Assembly: GCF_002869745.1 (NCBI RefSeq)
Contig: NZ_PNOS01000024.1
Coordinates: 1-64,000 of the forward strand
Direction: 5' to 3'
Source: Oceaniglobus roseus
GTDB lineage: Bacteria > Pseudomonadota > Alphaproteobacteria > Rhodobacterales > Rhodobacteraceae
DNA length: 64,000 nucleotides
Below are positions 8,513-19,031 of the stretch, one piece after another. Below the pieces are notes generated by a model, which saw nothing but the letters and a program-made list of their open reading frames with translations, had not been told where the DNA came from and made no database searches. Position 1 is the first letter of the stretch. Each line of letters opens with the position of its first letter. The translations under genes and the position numbers were made by a program.

Positions 8513-9549
8513 GCGGCGGCGTCACCTTCATAGACCCCATGGCGCCCCGGCCCTACACCGGCCTTCCGGGCGACCTTGCCGGACTGGGCGGGACAGAGAT
8601 GACGCTGGTGCGCATCTGCGAGGCGCTGTCGCGGCGGCTGCCGATCACGGTCCGCCAGAGCGCGCGGCCCGGCTCCGTCATATCGTCTGCGGGCGTCAGG
8701 TACGAGGGGTTCGATCCGAAGCGGCCCCTGCCCGAAAGGCCCGCCGCGATCATCGTCGTCAACTCCTGGAAGGTCGCCGCGAAGGTCGCCCGCCTTCATC
8801 CCGGGACGCGGATCATCCTGTGGCTGCACGGCTTCCCCGGACGCCACAACCGCGGCCTTGCCACGGCGATGGCCGGCGCAGGCATCGAGATCGTCTGCGT
8901 GTCGGCGTCCCACGCGCGGTGGCTGCGCGACTTCTGCGGCGCGGAGGAACAGCGGATCCGTCACCTCCACAATCCCATCGCCGAAGCGCTCGCCCCCGAC
9001 GGGACGCCCCGCGACCCGAATCTCCTGTTGTTCGCAAGCTCGCCGCACAAGGGGCTCGACCAGGTGTTCCGCCGGTTCGAGACGCTGCGCACGCGTCTCC
9101 CCGACCTGCGCCTCGCGGTGGCCGACCCCGGCTACCTCGCCTGGCCGACCGGACCCGTACCCGAGGGCGTGATTCCCATCGGACGCCTCGGTCAGGCGGC
9201 CCTGATCCGCTGGATGCGCCGCGCGCTCTGCCTGTTCTACCCGCAGGACCGTTTTGCCGAGACCTTCGGCCTCGTCATCGCGGAAGCCAACGCGGTCGGC
9301 TGCCCCGCGCTCCTGCACCGAGGGCTCGGCGCCAACGACGAGGTCGCGTCCTGCCCCTCCCAGTGCATCGACACCACCGATCCGGCAGCCATCGCCGCCC
9401 GGATCGCTGAGTGGCGCGCCGCCCCCGATCACCGCCCCCTCGCCCAGGCGCGGCCGGAGTTCCGGCTCTCCCGCGTGGTGGAGGACTGGGCCGCCCTGCT
9501 GGGCGCGGCGCCTGCCGATGCCCCCGAACTCGAACGCCTGTCAGACTGA
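8509..9549 (+). CDS. Glycosyltransferase family 1 (GT-B fold)
   Basis: 346 residues from a GTG at 8509 overlapping the previous stop by four bases. The N-terminus has the [18 protein letters not shown] pattern of GT4-like enzymes (a glycine-rich loop near residue 25), and the C-terminal nucleotide-sugar site reads [21 protein letters not shown] near residues 244-264, with the family E-x7-E spacing. The protein is soluble. It likely adds a sugar to the glycan or lipid made by the neighbouring enzymes. The product ends 19 bases before the catalase start. Confidence 0.85.
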   Translation: MSGGVTFIDPMAPRPYTGLPGDLAGLGGTEMTLVRICEALSRRLPITVRQSARPGSVISSAGVRYEGFDPKRPLPERPAAIIVVNSWKVAAKVARLHPGTRIILWLHGFPGRHNRGLATAMAGAGIEIVCVSASHARWLRDFCGAEEQRIRHLHNPIAEALAPDGTPRDPNLLLFASSPHKGLDQVFRRFETLRTRLPDLRLAVADPGYLAWPTGPVPEGVIPIGRLGQAALIRWMRRALCLFYPQDRFAETFGLVIAEANAVGCPALLHRGLGANDEVASCPSQCIDTTDPAAIAARIAEWRAAPDHRPLAQARPEFRLSRVVEDWAALLGAAPADAPELERLSD

Positions 9550-9568
9550 ACCAGAGAAAGGCCAGGAC

Positions 9569-11616
<2,048 letters not shown>

Positions 11617-11620
<4 letters not shown>

Positions 11621-12654
11621 CCACGCCCCGCCCGGCGCGCCGACGCTGCGCCTTCGGCAGCGGCGCGGGCTGGCCGGTGGTCGTCACCATTCCGGCCCGA
11701 AACGAGGCAGACCGCATCGTCGCCTGCCTCGACGCCGCCGCTCTTGCCCTGCGCGGTCGCGGCGGCCTCGTCGTGGCGGTCAACGGCTCGCAGGACGACA
11801 CCTTCGAACGGGCCCGGCGCTGGTTTGAGGCGACGGGGGCCGCGGGCGTGCTGCTTGACGACCACGGCGGAGTGGCGGGAGGGGTCGGAGCGGCCCGGCG
11901 CAGGGCCGTGGAGGCCGGCCTGGCCCGTCTGGCGCCCGCGGCCGTCGTGATGACCACCGACGCCGACAGCACGGTCTTCCCCGACTGGGTCGATGCCAAC
12001 CTCGACGCGCTGCGGCAGGCCGACCTTGTCTGCGGCACCGTCCTGCCCGATCCGGCGGAGTTCGCCCGCCTGCCGACGATCATCGCCGGGCGCGGCGCGA
12101 TCGAGGGCGAATACACCGCACTGACCATCGCGCTGCGCACCCTTGTCGATCCCGTTCCGCACGACCCGGCCCCCACCCACAACTCCGAACCGGGGGCGAG
12201 CCTCGCCTTCCGCATGGCGCTCTACGACGATGTCGGCGGCATGCCGGCCATTCCCGAGGGAGAGGATCGCACCTTCGCTGCCCGCGCCGACCTTCGCGGC
12301 TGGCGGCTGCGCCATTCGGCCGAGGCGCGGGTCAGCACCTCCTGCCGTCTGCGGGGGCGCACCCCCGGCGGCATGGCCCGCGCGCTCTCGGCCCGGATCA
12401 CCGAGGCCGACCCGGCGGTCGACGCAGGGCTCGAAACCGCGGCGGCGACCCTCCATCGCGCGCGACTGCGTCGCCACCTCCGGGAGCTTCAGGTCGATCC
12501 GGACGCATCGGCCGCGGCACTGGCGCAAGCCCGAAACGCGCTGACCGCCCTGCCCCGGAGACGGCTGCGCCTGTCGGACCTCCACCGCGAACTGCCGGAG
12601 CTTGCCGCGGCGGTTCAGGCCTTGCGCCCTGCCGAAGGACGGCTCACCGCATGA
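11617..12654 (+). CDS. Glycosyltransferase family 2 (mycofactocin/GlcNAc-type non-processive)
   Basis: 345 residues, starting at an ATG that overlaps the catalase stop. The N-terminal GT-A fold shows [20 protein letters not shown], a Gly/Ala-rich stretch, and [13 protein letters not shown] near residues 109-121, which carries the metal-binding D-x-D. A later [16 protein letters not shown] (about 214-229) matches the catalytic ED motif. The C-terminal 100 residues are helical and Arg/Leu-rich with no family resemblance that I recognise. It lacks membrane helices. It overlaps the next gene (acyl-CoA-dehydrogenase-like) by four bases, so both are co-translated. Confidence 0.8.
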
Positions 12655-13730
12655 CCTCCCTCGCCCGGAAAGTGACTGTGCCGACCGAGGACGAGGCCTT
12701 GGCCTTCGTCGCGTCCGGCGCCGCCGAGGCGGACGCGGGCCGCCGGACCCTCGCCGAGGACATGGCGATGCTGGCGGCTTCGGGCATCCTGAACCGGCTG
12801 TGCCGGGGCGACCCGTCCGCCCATGCCACCCTGCTGCGCCGGATCGGGCGGGTCAGCCTGCCGGTGGGTCGGCTGGCCGAAGGCCACATGAACGCGCTGA
12901 AGCTCGTCGCGCTCCATGGCACCGCCCGCCAGCGGCAGTCCTGCCAGGCCGAAGCCGACAGCGGCACGATCTTCGGCGTCTGGGGCGCCGACGACGATCC
13001 TCCGTTGCGGATCGCGGAGGGTGGCGACGGGGCCCTGCGGCTCAGCGGCGGCAAGCGCTTCGCCTCCGGTCTCGGCACCGTCGGGCGCGCCGTTCTGACC
13101 GCGGAGTCGGCGGACGGGCCGCAACTCCTGCTGGCAACGGTCACAGACCGGGCCCGCGCCGATGCCGCGGTGTGGAAGACCTCGGGCATGAGGGCGACGG
13201 TGTCCGGCCGCTACGACTTCAACGGTGCGACGGCCGAACCCCTCGGCGCCCCCGGCGACTACCTGAAGGAGCCGCATTTCCAGGGGGGCGTCTGGCGCTA
13301 TGCCGCCCTCCAGACCGGCGGGATCGAAGCCCTGGCCGAAGAGGTCCGCCGGGCCGTCGCCACGCGGGGCGATGCCGCCACCGAGGCGCAGCTGCACCGC
13401 GTCGCGCGCATCGTCGCCCTGGCCCACGGCGCGCGGCTTTGCGTGGAGGATGCGGCGCGGCAGGTGGAAGGCCCCGGCGCCGGTCCCGGGGCGGTGGCGC
13501 TGAGCCTCGCGGCGCGAGAGGCGGTGGAGCAGGCCAGCCTCGACGCCATCGCGATCGCGGACCGCGCCCTCGGCACCCGCTCCTTCGCCACCGGCCACCG
13601 AGCCGACCTCGTGCGGCGCGACCTCGCCTTCTTCCTGCGGCAGGCGGATCTTGACGGCAAGCTCACGCAGGTGGGGCGGACGCTCTGCCGGGCAGATCTC
13701 CCTGTCGGCGAATTCTGGGGCGTGGCATGA
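12651..13730 (+). CDS. Acyl-CoA-dehydrogenase-like flavoprotein
   Basis: 359 residues. The middle part (FGVWGADDDPPLRIAEGG followed by LRLSGGKRFASGLGTVGRAVLTA, about residues 105-150) matches the FAD-binding beta domain of the acyl-CoA dehydrogenase superfamily, where a substrate-shielding motif is followed by G-K-x-x-x-S-G. The C-terminal half is helical, as expected. The usual catalytic Glu region and the signature motifs of fatty-acid enzymes are not clear, and the protein is shorter than the usual 380-400 residues. It may be an amine or nitroalkane-type oxidase relative acting on the glycan or a lipid rather than a beta-oxidation enzyme. It overlaps both neighbours by four bases. Confidence 0.7.
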   Translation: MTSLARKVTVPTEDEALAFVASGAAEADAGRRTLAEDMAMLAASGILNRLCRGDPSAHATLLRRIGRVSLPVGRLAEGHMNALKLVALHGTARQRQSCQAEADSGTIFGVWGADDDPPLRIAEGGDGALRLSGGKRFASGLGTVGRAVLTAESADGPQLLLATVTDRARADAAVWKTSGMRATVSGRYDFNGATAEPLGAPGDYLKEPHFQGGVWRYAALQTGGIEALAEEVRRAVATRGDAATEAQLHRVARIVALAHGARLCVEDAARQVEGPGAGPGAVALSLAAREAVEQASLDAIAIADRALGTRSFATGHRADLVRRDLAFFLRQADLDGKLTQVGRTLCRADLPVGEFWGVA

Positions 13731-14449
13731 CCGCCTTCACGGCCCTCGTGGCCGCAGCCGCCGCCGCGCCCGCCATCGCGATGGAGCAGCTGACGGGAAC
13801 CGGCAGCGTCATCGTCCTCTCGCCGCACCCGGACGACGAGTCGCTCGCCATGGGCGGGGCCATCGCCGCGGCTTGCGCGGCCGGGCACCGGGTTCACGTC
13901 GTCCTCGTCACCGACGGCAGCCGGTCGCACCCGAACTCGGCCAGCCATCCCCCTCCGGTGCTCGCCGCGTTGCGGCGGCGCGAGGCGGAGCGTGCGGTCG
14001 GGATCCTCACGGGCGGCCGGTATCCGCCGGTATGGCTCGGCTATCGCGACATGGATGCGCCCGACAGCCCCGAGGTGTTCGCCGATGTGGAGGCCCGGCT
14101 CCTGCCGCTCCTGCGGGAGGCGACCGCGCTCTGGACCACCTGGAACGGCGATCCGCACCCCGATCACCAGCGCACCTGGCGGCTTGGACGCTGGATCGCC
14201 GGCCGCCACGCCCTTCGCATGTTCGCCTTCCCGGTCTGGGGGCGCGTGCAGCCTCCCGCCGTATCCGCAGACCCCCGCGCCCTCGGCCGGTTCGAGACGG
14301 TGCGCTACCGCGCCGCCAAGGCCCGCGCCGTCGCCGCGCACGTGTCGCAGATGACCCGCCTCATCACCGACGACCCCGAGGGCTTCGTCATGCCTGCGGC
14401 ACTCGCCGCGCATTTCGTGGACACCGACGAGATCGTCGTCGCGACATGA
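13727..14449 (+). CDS. PIG-L (LmbE) family N-deacetylase
   Basis: 240 residues. The zinc-binding motif PHPDDE is at residues 33-38, after the family strand SVIVLS, and the second metal-binding motif HPDH lies in NGDPHPDHQRTW near residues 143-147. The family removes acetyl groups from GlcNAc-containing lipids, mycothiol and bacillithiol precursors, and some antibiotics. The N-terminal 20 residues are Ala-rich and could be weakly hydrophobic, but do not form a clear signal peptide. It overlaps the gene before it and the methyltransferase gene after it by four bases each. Fused PIG-L/methyltransferase proteins are known, supporting a joint role of these two genes. Confidence 0.9.
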   Translation: MTAFTALVAAAAAAPAIAMEQLTGTGSVIVLSPHPDDESLAMGGAIAAACAAGHRVHVVLVTDGSRSHPNSASHPPPVLAALRRREAERAVGILTGGRYPPVWLGYRDMDAPDSPEVFADVEARLLPLLREATALWTTWNGDPHPDHQRTWRLGRWIAGRHALRMFAFPVWGRVQPPAVSADPRALGRFETVRYRAAKARAVAAHVSQMTRLITDDPEGFVMPAALAAHFVDTDEIVVAT

Positions 14450-15036
14450 CCCGTGACGCCGCCTCCTTCGACCGTCTCTATCGCGACGCGGGCGATCCAT
14501 GGCGGTACGAAACCAGCGCCTATGAAGCGGACAAGTACCGCCGCTGTCTCGCCTTGCTGCCGAGGGCCCGCTACCGCCGGGCACTCGAGATCGGCTGCTC
14601 CATCGGCGTGATGAGCGGCATGATCGCCCGCCGCTGCGACAGCCTGCTGGCACTCGATTTCGCGCCGACCGCCGTGGCCCGCGCACGGGCCCGCGGCATC
14701 CCCGGTGCGCGGTTCGAGGTCGGCGCGATCCCCAGGGACTGGCCGGGCGGCCCCTGGGATCTGATCGTTCTCTCCGAGGTGCTGTATTACCTGAGCCGCG
14801 ACGACCTGGACGAAACCGTCGTGCGAGTCGCGCGGTCCCTGGCGCCCGGCGGCGCGTGCCTCGTCGCGGGATATACCGGCGAAACAGAGACGCATCTGAC
14901 CGCTGCCGGGGTCGAGGAAATCCTCCTTTCGGCACTGGCGGAGGCGTACCCGAGCCATGACGTCCGCCGCGACGCGGGTCCGTCATGGATCGCGGCCGCG
15001 TTCCTGCCCTACCCCGTGGAGGGAACCGGCGGATAG
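14446..15036 (+). CDS. NodS-like SAM-dependent methyltransferase
   Basis: 196 residues, the length of NodS-family proteins. The N-terminal FDRLYRDAGDPWRYETSAYE is typical of that family, and the SAM-binding motif is LEIGCSIGVMSG near residues 46-57, followed by LLALDFAPTA. NodS N-methylates the deacetylated terminal glucosamine of Nod factors; relatives outside rhizobia have unknown acceptors. Here the gene follows a PIG-L deacetylase by overlap, so methylation of the amine freed by that enzyme is a reasonable guess. The last 28 bases overlap the convergent Crp/Fnr gene on the other strand. Confidence 0.85.
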   Translation: MTRDAASFDRLYRDAGDPWRYETSAYEADKYRRCLALLPRARYRRALEIGCSIGVMSGMIARRCDSLLALDFAPTAVARARARGIPGARFEVGAIPRDWPGGPWDLIVLSEVLYYLSRDDLDETVVRVARSLAPGGACLVAGYTGETETHLTAAGVEEILLSALAEAYPSHDVRRDAGPSWIAAAFLPYPVEGTGG

Positions 15037-15812
15037 AGATAGGCCGGATCGAACCTTGCCAGCTGCTGCAGGCGCCCCCGGTCGTGGATCTCGGCCAGGC
15101 CATCGCGCAGGGTGCAGAGGCCGGCCTCGCGCAGTTCCTTGGCGACGCGGCTCACATGGACAGGCGAAAGCCCCGTCACGTCCGCGATGTCGGTGTGCAG
15201 CAGGGGCAGCGGTATCCGGTCGTCGACCACCTCGCCGCAGGCCTGAAGGCGCGTGTCCATCTCGCAGATGAAGTCGGCGATCGAGGCCAGCGCCCGCAGG
15301 CGGGCGCTGCGGTAGATCCAGTGGCGATGGATCGAGGCGTCGATCATCGTCAAGAGCCACAGGGTGCGGGCATCCTCGGCAGATCGTTCCATGATGGCCT
15401 TCAGGTCGTCATGGGGGAACAGCGCGATCTTCGCGCTGCCGAGGGTGCAGACGTCGTGGTCGAGGTGGCCCAGCGGCAGCCCGTGAAGGTCGACGAAATC
15501 GCCCGGCACCTGTATCGACACCAGCGAACGGCCGCCCCGCGTGCCGCCCTCGGCCGGGATGTAGCGCACCATCATGCCCTCAAGCAGCAGCGCACTGTGC
15601 CCGAGGGGCTCGCCTGCCCTCGACAGCGTCTCGCGGGCCCCGAGGTCGCGGATTTCGGTGCAGGCGAGAGACAGGCTTTCCCACAGGTCGGGGCCTATGC
15701 GCCCGATCATCCCGCGGCGGTATTGCGACGCGAGGCGGGGCGAGGGGTGGGGTTCCGGAGCGCCCGCCTCCGGACCTTCGTCGGATGCCATTACCGGGTT
15801 GCTGATGCTCAT
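15009..15812 (-). CDS. Crp/Fnr family transcriptional regulator
   Basis: 267 residues from the ATG at 15812, preceded by AGGGAG. The N-terminal 30 residues are Pro/Ser-rich and likely disordered. Residues about 40-145 form a cyclic-nucleotide-type beta barrel (LLLEGMMVRYIPAEGG, QVPGDFVDLHGLPL), and residues 205-232 the winged helix-turn-helix (LLHTDIADVTGLSPVHVSRVAKELREAGL). The Cys cluster of FNR sensors is absent, so oxygen sensing through an Fe-S cluster is not expected; the signal is unknown. It converges on the glycan cluster with a 28-base overlap at the 3' ends. Confidence 0.88.
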   Translation of the reverse strand: MSISNPVMASDEGPEAGAPEPHPSPRLASQYRRGMIGRIGPDLWESLSLACTEIRDLGARETLSRAGEPLGHSALLLEGMMVRYIPAEGGTRGGRSLVSIQVPGDFVDLHGLPLGHLDHDVCTLGSAKIALFPHDDLKAIMERSAEDARTLWLLTMIDASIHRHWIYRSARLRALASIADFICEMDTRLQACGEVVDDRIPLPLLHTDIADVTGLSPVHVSRVAKELREAGLCTLRDGLAEIHDRGRLQQLARFDPAYLYPPVPSTG

Positions 15813-16142
15813 CGAACGGCTCCCTGCATTGCGCTGACGACCCTGCGGCTCTCGGGCCTGACAACTGGCGAACCGGGGGCCGGACTGTCGGCTGTTTGTA
15901 AGGTCCGGTCGACGACCGCAGCCACAGCAGCGCGGCTCGTGCGGTGCGATCTCGATCCTTCCCGGCGCCCTCGGGTTTTGCGCGATTAACGCGATGGGAC
16001 GCGTCACGTTCCATGGTCGGAGCGGCGCGTGCCGGATCTCGCCATCCTCGAAACTCGGATGGCAGGATCGGCGTACACTGTGTATACAGAAAGTGGTGAC
16101 AGGATCCTGTTCGCAAGGTTGCGCGGCTTCAGGGAGCGGAAG
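15813..16142. other. Divergent intergenic region (330 bases)
   Basis: It separates the Crp/Fnr gene (minus) from the GntR gene (plus) and should hold both promoters. No open frame with coding character was found. The only clear signal is the palindrome TGTATACA at 16081-16088, annotated separately. Confidence 0.6.
16081..16088. promoter_or_regulatory. Likely GntR/FCD autoregulatory operator
   Basis: TGTATACA is a perfect eight-base palindrome about 60 bases before the GntR gene. It matches the TGTATAC core common in operators of GntR regulators with an FCD domain. A second copy of the core lies in the promoter of the next operon, at 16858. Confidence 0.55.
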
Positions 16143-16799
16143 ATGGTGGCGATGAACGAGTCGACGAAGACGCTGGGGGACACGGCGTTCCAGCGGCTGA
16201 AAGCCATGATCCTCGACGGAACGCTCGAACCGGGCACGCTGCTGCGGGAGAAGAAGTTCGCCGATCTGCTGGGGGTGTCGCGCACGCCGGTGCGCGAGGC
16301 CATCGGCCTTCTGATCAGCGAGGGGCTGGCGCGCCGGGTGGACGGCAGCACCCCGGTCGTCAGCCGCGTCTCCCTGAGCGAGATCATGGAGATCCTGCAC
16401 GCGCGCAGTCTGCTGGAATGCGAAACGGCAAGGAAGGCGGCACAGTCCATGCAGGCCGTCGAGACCCTGCTGCCCTTCCGTGCCCGAATCCTGGGGTTTC
16501 TGGAGGGGCCGCGGCCGGAATCGCGCGTGCATTCCGATCTCGACGCGCAGCTGCACCTCGAGATTGCCCGCCTCGCCGGTTCGAAACTGCTCTGCGAACT
16601 GATCGAGGGGCTGAAGACCAGGACCCGGATGTTCGACCAGGGCTCGATCCCGGAACGGCTGCTGCCGGGCTGTTACGAGCATCTGGCGATCATCGACGCG
16701 ATCACGGCGCAGCAGCCGGAGACGGCCGCGGCGGCGATGAAGCTGCACCTGACCAACGTGCGCGAGGCGATCATCGCGCGGATCAACCACCCCTTCTGA
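16143..16799 (+). CDS. GntR family transcriptional regulator, FCD type
   Basis: 218 residues. The start at 16143 is chosen because AGGGAGCGGA lies just upstream; an ATG nine bases later is possible. Residues 14-66 are the winged helix-turn-helix (REKKFADLLGVSRTPVREAIGLL), and the C-terminal two-thirds is an all-helical FCD domain with an HSDLDAQLHLEIARLAG segment that supplies metal or ligand-binding residues. FCD regulators usually sense carboxylates. The adjacent operon (VOC protein, ABC importer, amidohydrolase) is the likely target, since the same TGTATAC core occurs at both promoters. Confidence 0.9.
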   Translation: MVAMNESTKTLGDTAFQRLKAMILDGTLEPGTLLREKKFADLLGVSRTPVREAIGLLISEGLARRVDGSTPVVSRVSLSEIMEILHARSLLECETARKAAQSMQAVETLLPFRARILGFLEGPRPESRVHSDLDAQLHLEIARLAGSKLLCELIEGLKTRTRMFDQGSIPERLLPGCYEHLAIIDAITAQQPETAAAAMKLHLTNVREAIIARINHPF

Positions 16800-16839
16800 G
16801 ACCCCGCCGACCGTTCGGCCAAAGGTGCCGCAAGCTCTG

Positions 16840-16867
16840 TTGACAGGGAATGCGATGTGTATACCAT
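16840..16867 (+). promoter_or_regulatory. Promoter with overlapping GntR-type operator
   Basis: TTGACA at 16840-16845 and TACCAT at 16862-16867, 16 bases apart, form a good promoter. The core TGTATAC (16858-16864) overlaps the -10 box, where a bound repressor would block transcription of the VOC-ABC operon. It repeats the core of the palindrome before the GntR gene. Confidence 0.6.
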
Positions 16868-16901
16868 CCGGATACCGACGCTGCCCAGAGGGGATGCAGG
16901 G

Positions 16902-17303
16902 ATGAGTTCGGACAGTCCATCGCGCCCCGACGGCGCCGTCATCAAGGTGATCACCTTCCAGTATTACCGCGACCTGCCACGCGCGATGGCCTTCTACGAG
17001 GACGTGCTGGGGCTCGAGCTTGCCATCGACCAGGGCTGGTCGAAGATCTACGCCATCGGGGGCACCGCCCATGTCGGCCTCGTGGACGAGACGCGGGGCA
17101 TGCAGAAATGGGCCGAGCAGAAGACGGTGCAGCTGTGCCTTCGCGTCCCCGACGTGGACGCCTGGTATGCATGGGCCGTCTCGCAGGGCGTCGGCGGGCT
17201 GACCGAGCTGCGAGACAGCGAGGAGCTTGGCATCCGCGCCTTCGCCATGAGCGATCCCGAGGGCTACCAGATCGAGGTGCAGACCGCGAAGCAGGGCCAC
17301 TGA
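16902..17303 (+). CDS. VOC (glyoxalase/dioxygenase) superfamily protein
   Basis: 133 residues. The ATG at 16902 was chosen over one at 16857, which overlaps the predicted -10 box. The sequence has two beta-alpha-beta-beta-beta modules: ITFQYYRDLPRAMAFYEDVLGLEL at the start, and LCLRVPDVDAWYAWAVSQGV followed by AFAMSDPEGYQIEVQT at the end. The terminal Glu of GYQIEVQ is a usual metal ligand. VOC proteins isomerise, cleave or bind small molecules; the substrate is not evident. It is the first gene of an operon with an ABC importer and amidohydrolase, so it may act on the same imported compound. Confidence 0.85.
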   Translation: MSSDSPSRPDGAVIKVITFQYYRDLPRAMAFYEDVLGLELAIDQGWSKIYAIGGTAHVGLVDETRGMQKWAEQKTVQLCLRVPDVDAWYAWAVSQGVGGLTELRDSEELGIRAFAMSDPEGYQIEVQTAKQGH

Positions 17304-17401
17304 GGCGGCGCGCGGGACCCCGCGCGCCCGAGAAGGAACGACAGACAACGACAAGGGCGGACCACCGCGCCGAGACCGACGATCCAACAAGAGGAGCCAC
17401 C

Positions 17402-18955
17402 ATGAAATTCCTGTCCCGAACCGCCCTCCGGGCCGGTGCCGTGGGGCTGGCCGTCCTGGCCGCCACCGGCGCCGTCGCCCAGGAGAAATCCGTGACGATC
17501 GGCATCACCGCCGACCCCAGCCACCTCTACCCCCTCGCGGGCGAGGAGCTGTCGTCGAACATCATGTACTATCACCTCTACGATCCGCTGGTGAAGCGGA
17601 CCGCCGAGCTGGAGTTCGTTCCCGGCCTCGCCGAAAGCTGGGAGAACGTCGACGACACCACCTGGCGTTTCAAGCTGCGCGAGGGCGTGACCTTCCACAA
17701 CGGCAACGCCTTCACCGCGGATGACGTGGTCTTCACCGTGAACAAGGCGAAGGAGTCGATCCGCCCCGACCTCGTCGCGAACATCGCGGAGATCCGGAAG
17801 ATCGACGATCTGACCGTCGAGATCACGACCCCCGCTCCCTACGCCGTGCTGCCGAACGACCTGGCCGAGGTCCTGATCCTCGACGAGGAGTACACGACCG
17901 AGACCGGCGACGAGCAGATGGACCTGAAGCCCATGGGCACCGGGCCCTACAAGCTCGACGAGTGGATCAAGGAGGAAAAGCTGGTCCTCAGCGCCTTCGA
18001 CGACTACTGGGCGGGCGCGCCGAAGATCAAGCAGGTCACCTTCCGCCCGATCACCAACCCCGCCACCCGCACGGCGGCGCTGCTGACCGGCGAGGTGGAC
18101 GTGATCCAGGACCTCGCCGTGCGCGATGTCGAGCGGGTGCGTAACGAGGACGGCTTCGAGGTCATCACCCGGCCCAGCCTTCTGAACGTCGTGCTGGCGA
18201 TGGACACGCGGGCCAAGTCCCCGACCATCGAGGGCGACAACCCGATGACCGACCAGCGGGTGCGCGAGGCGATTGCCCGGGCGATCGACGTGGACGCGAT
18301 CAACAAGATCGTCATGAACGGCCTCGCCACGCCAAGCGAGCAGTTCGTGCCCGCCTCGCACACCGGCTACGTCGAGGGGATGAACTTCCGCGAGATGTAC
18401 CCGATGGACATCGAGAAGGCGAAGGCGCTGCTGGCCGAGGCCGGATATCCCGACGGCTTCACGATGACGCTGGACGCGACCAACAACCGCTATGTCAACG
18501 ACGCCCAGATCGCGCAGGCGCTGGCGTCGATGCTGGCCAAGATCGGCGTGACGCTGAACCTCAACATCATGCCGAAGTCGAACTTCTGGGGCTATATCCG
18601 CGTCCCGACCGAGAACTCGAGCTTCATCATGAGCGGCTGGGACGTGCCGGCGGGCGATGCCGGGTCGATGTACGGCGCCCTGTTCTACACCCGCGACAAG
18701 CGCGAGGGGTACGGACAGGTCAACCGCGGCTCCTACTCGAACCCCGAACTCGACAAGCTGATCGACGCCGCGGATTCGACCCCGAGCCTCGAGAAGCGCG
18801 ACGCGATCCTGCAGGACGCGACGAAGCTGCTGATGGCCGACATCCCGATGATCCCGCTCCACTACGAGCAGGACATCTACGGCGTGCGCGACGGCGTCAC
18901 GCTGGTGCCGCGGACCGACAAGTTCATCTGGGCCTACGACATGGACGTCGAATAA
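17402..18955 (+). CDS. Peptide-type ABC transporter substrate-binding protein (SBP_bac_5)
   Basis: 517 residues. The signal peptide is about residues 1-24 (ending GAVAQEK). The mature part has the family landmarks: YHLYDPLVKRTAELEFVPGLAESW near residue 55, VTFHNGNAFTADDVVFTVN near 95, GTGPYKLDEWIKEE near 180 and REAIARAIDVDAI near 290. This family imports di- or oligopeptides, opines, nickel chelates and other medium-sized solutes; the ligand is not evident. A strong hairpin follows, then the two permeases and two ATPases of the same system. GAGGAG before the start is the ribosome-binding site. Confidence 0.93.
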   Translation: MKFLSRTALRAGAVGLAVLAATGAVAQEKSVTIGITADPSHLYPLAGEELSSNIMYYHLYDPLVKRTAELEFVPGLAESWENVDDTTWRFKLREGVTFHNGNAFTADDVVFTVNKAKESIRPDLVANIAEIRKIDDLTVEITTPAPYAVLPNDLAEVLILDEEYTTETGDEQMDLKPMGTGPYKLDEWIKEEKLVLSAFDDYWAGAPKIKQVTFRPITNPATRTAALLTGEVDVIQDLAVRDVERVRNEDGFEVITRPSLLNVVLAMDTRAKSPTIEGDNPMTDQRVREAIARAIDVDAINKIVMNGLATPSEQFVPASHTGYVEGMNFREMYPMDIEKAKALLAEAGYPDGFTMTLDATNNRYVNDAQIAQALASMLAKIGVTLNLNIMPKSNFWGYIRVPTENSSFIMSGWDVPAGDAGSMYGALFYTRDKREGYGQVNRGSYSNPELDKLIDAADSTPSLEKRDAILQDATKLLMADIPMIPLHYEQDIYGVRDGVTLVPRTDKFIWAYDMDVE

Positions 18956-18973
18956 TCCCCGAAAACGTCACGA

Positions 18974-19008
18974 CCCCTGCCCGTCCCCGCGGGCGGGGGT
19001 TTCCTTTT
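18974..19008 (+). terminator. Hairpin with T-rich tail after binding-protein gene
   Basis: Arms at 18974-18983 and 18990-18999 pair over 10 bases (one G-U pair) around a six-base loop, followed by TTTCCTTTT. It has the form of a partial rho-independent terminator, letting the binding-protein gene be expressed above the permease genes downstream. Confidence 0.75.
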
Positions 19009-19031
19009 CCCGACAGAACCCGGCGCGCTGA

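Noticed and set aside
16857-16901. Start of the VOC protein at ATG 16857
   Set aside because: That ATG overlaps the -10 box of a clear promoter, so it would not be in the mRNA.
15813-17390. Upstream extension of the Crp/Fnr frame on the minus strand
   Set aside because: It runs through the promoter region and the GntR gene, with no ribosome-binding site and low-complexity translation. The start at 15812 has one and begins the known domain.
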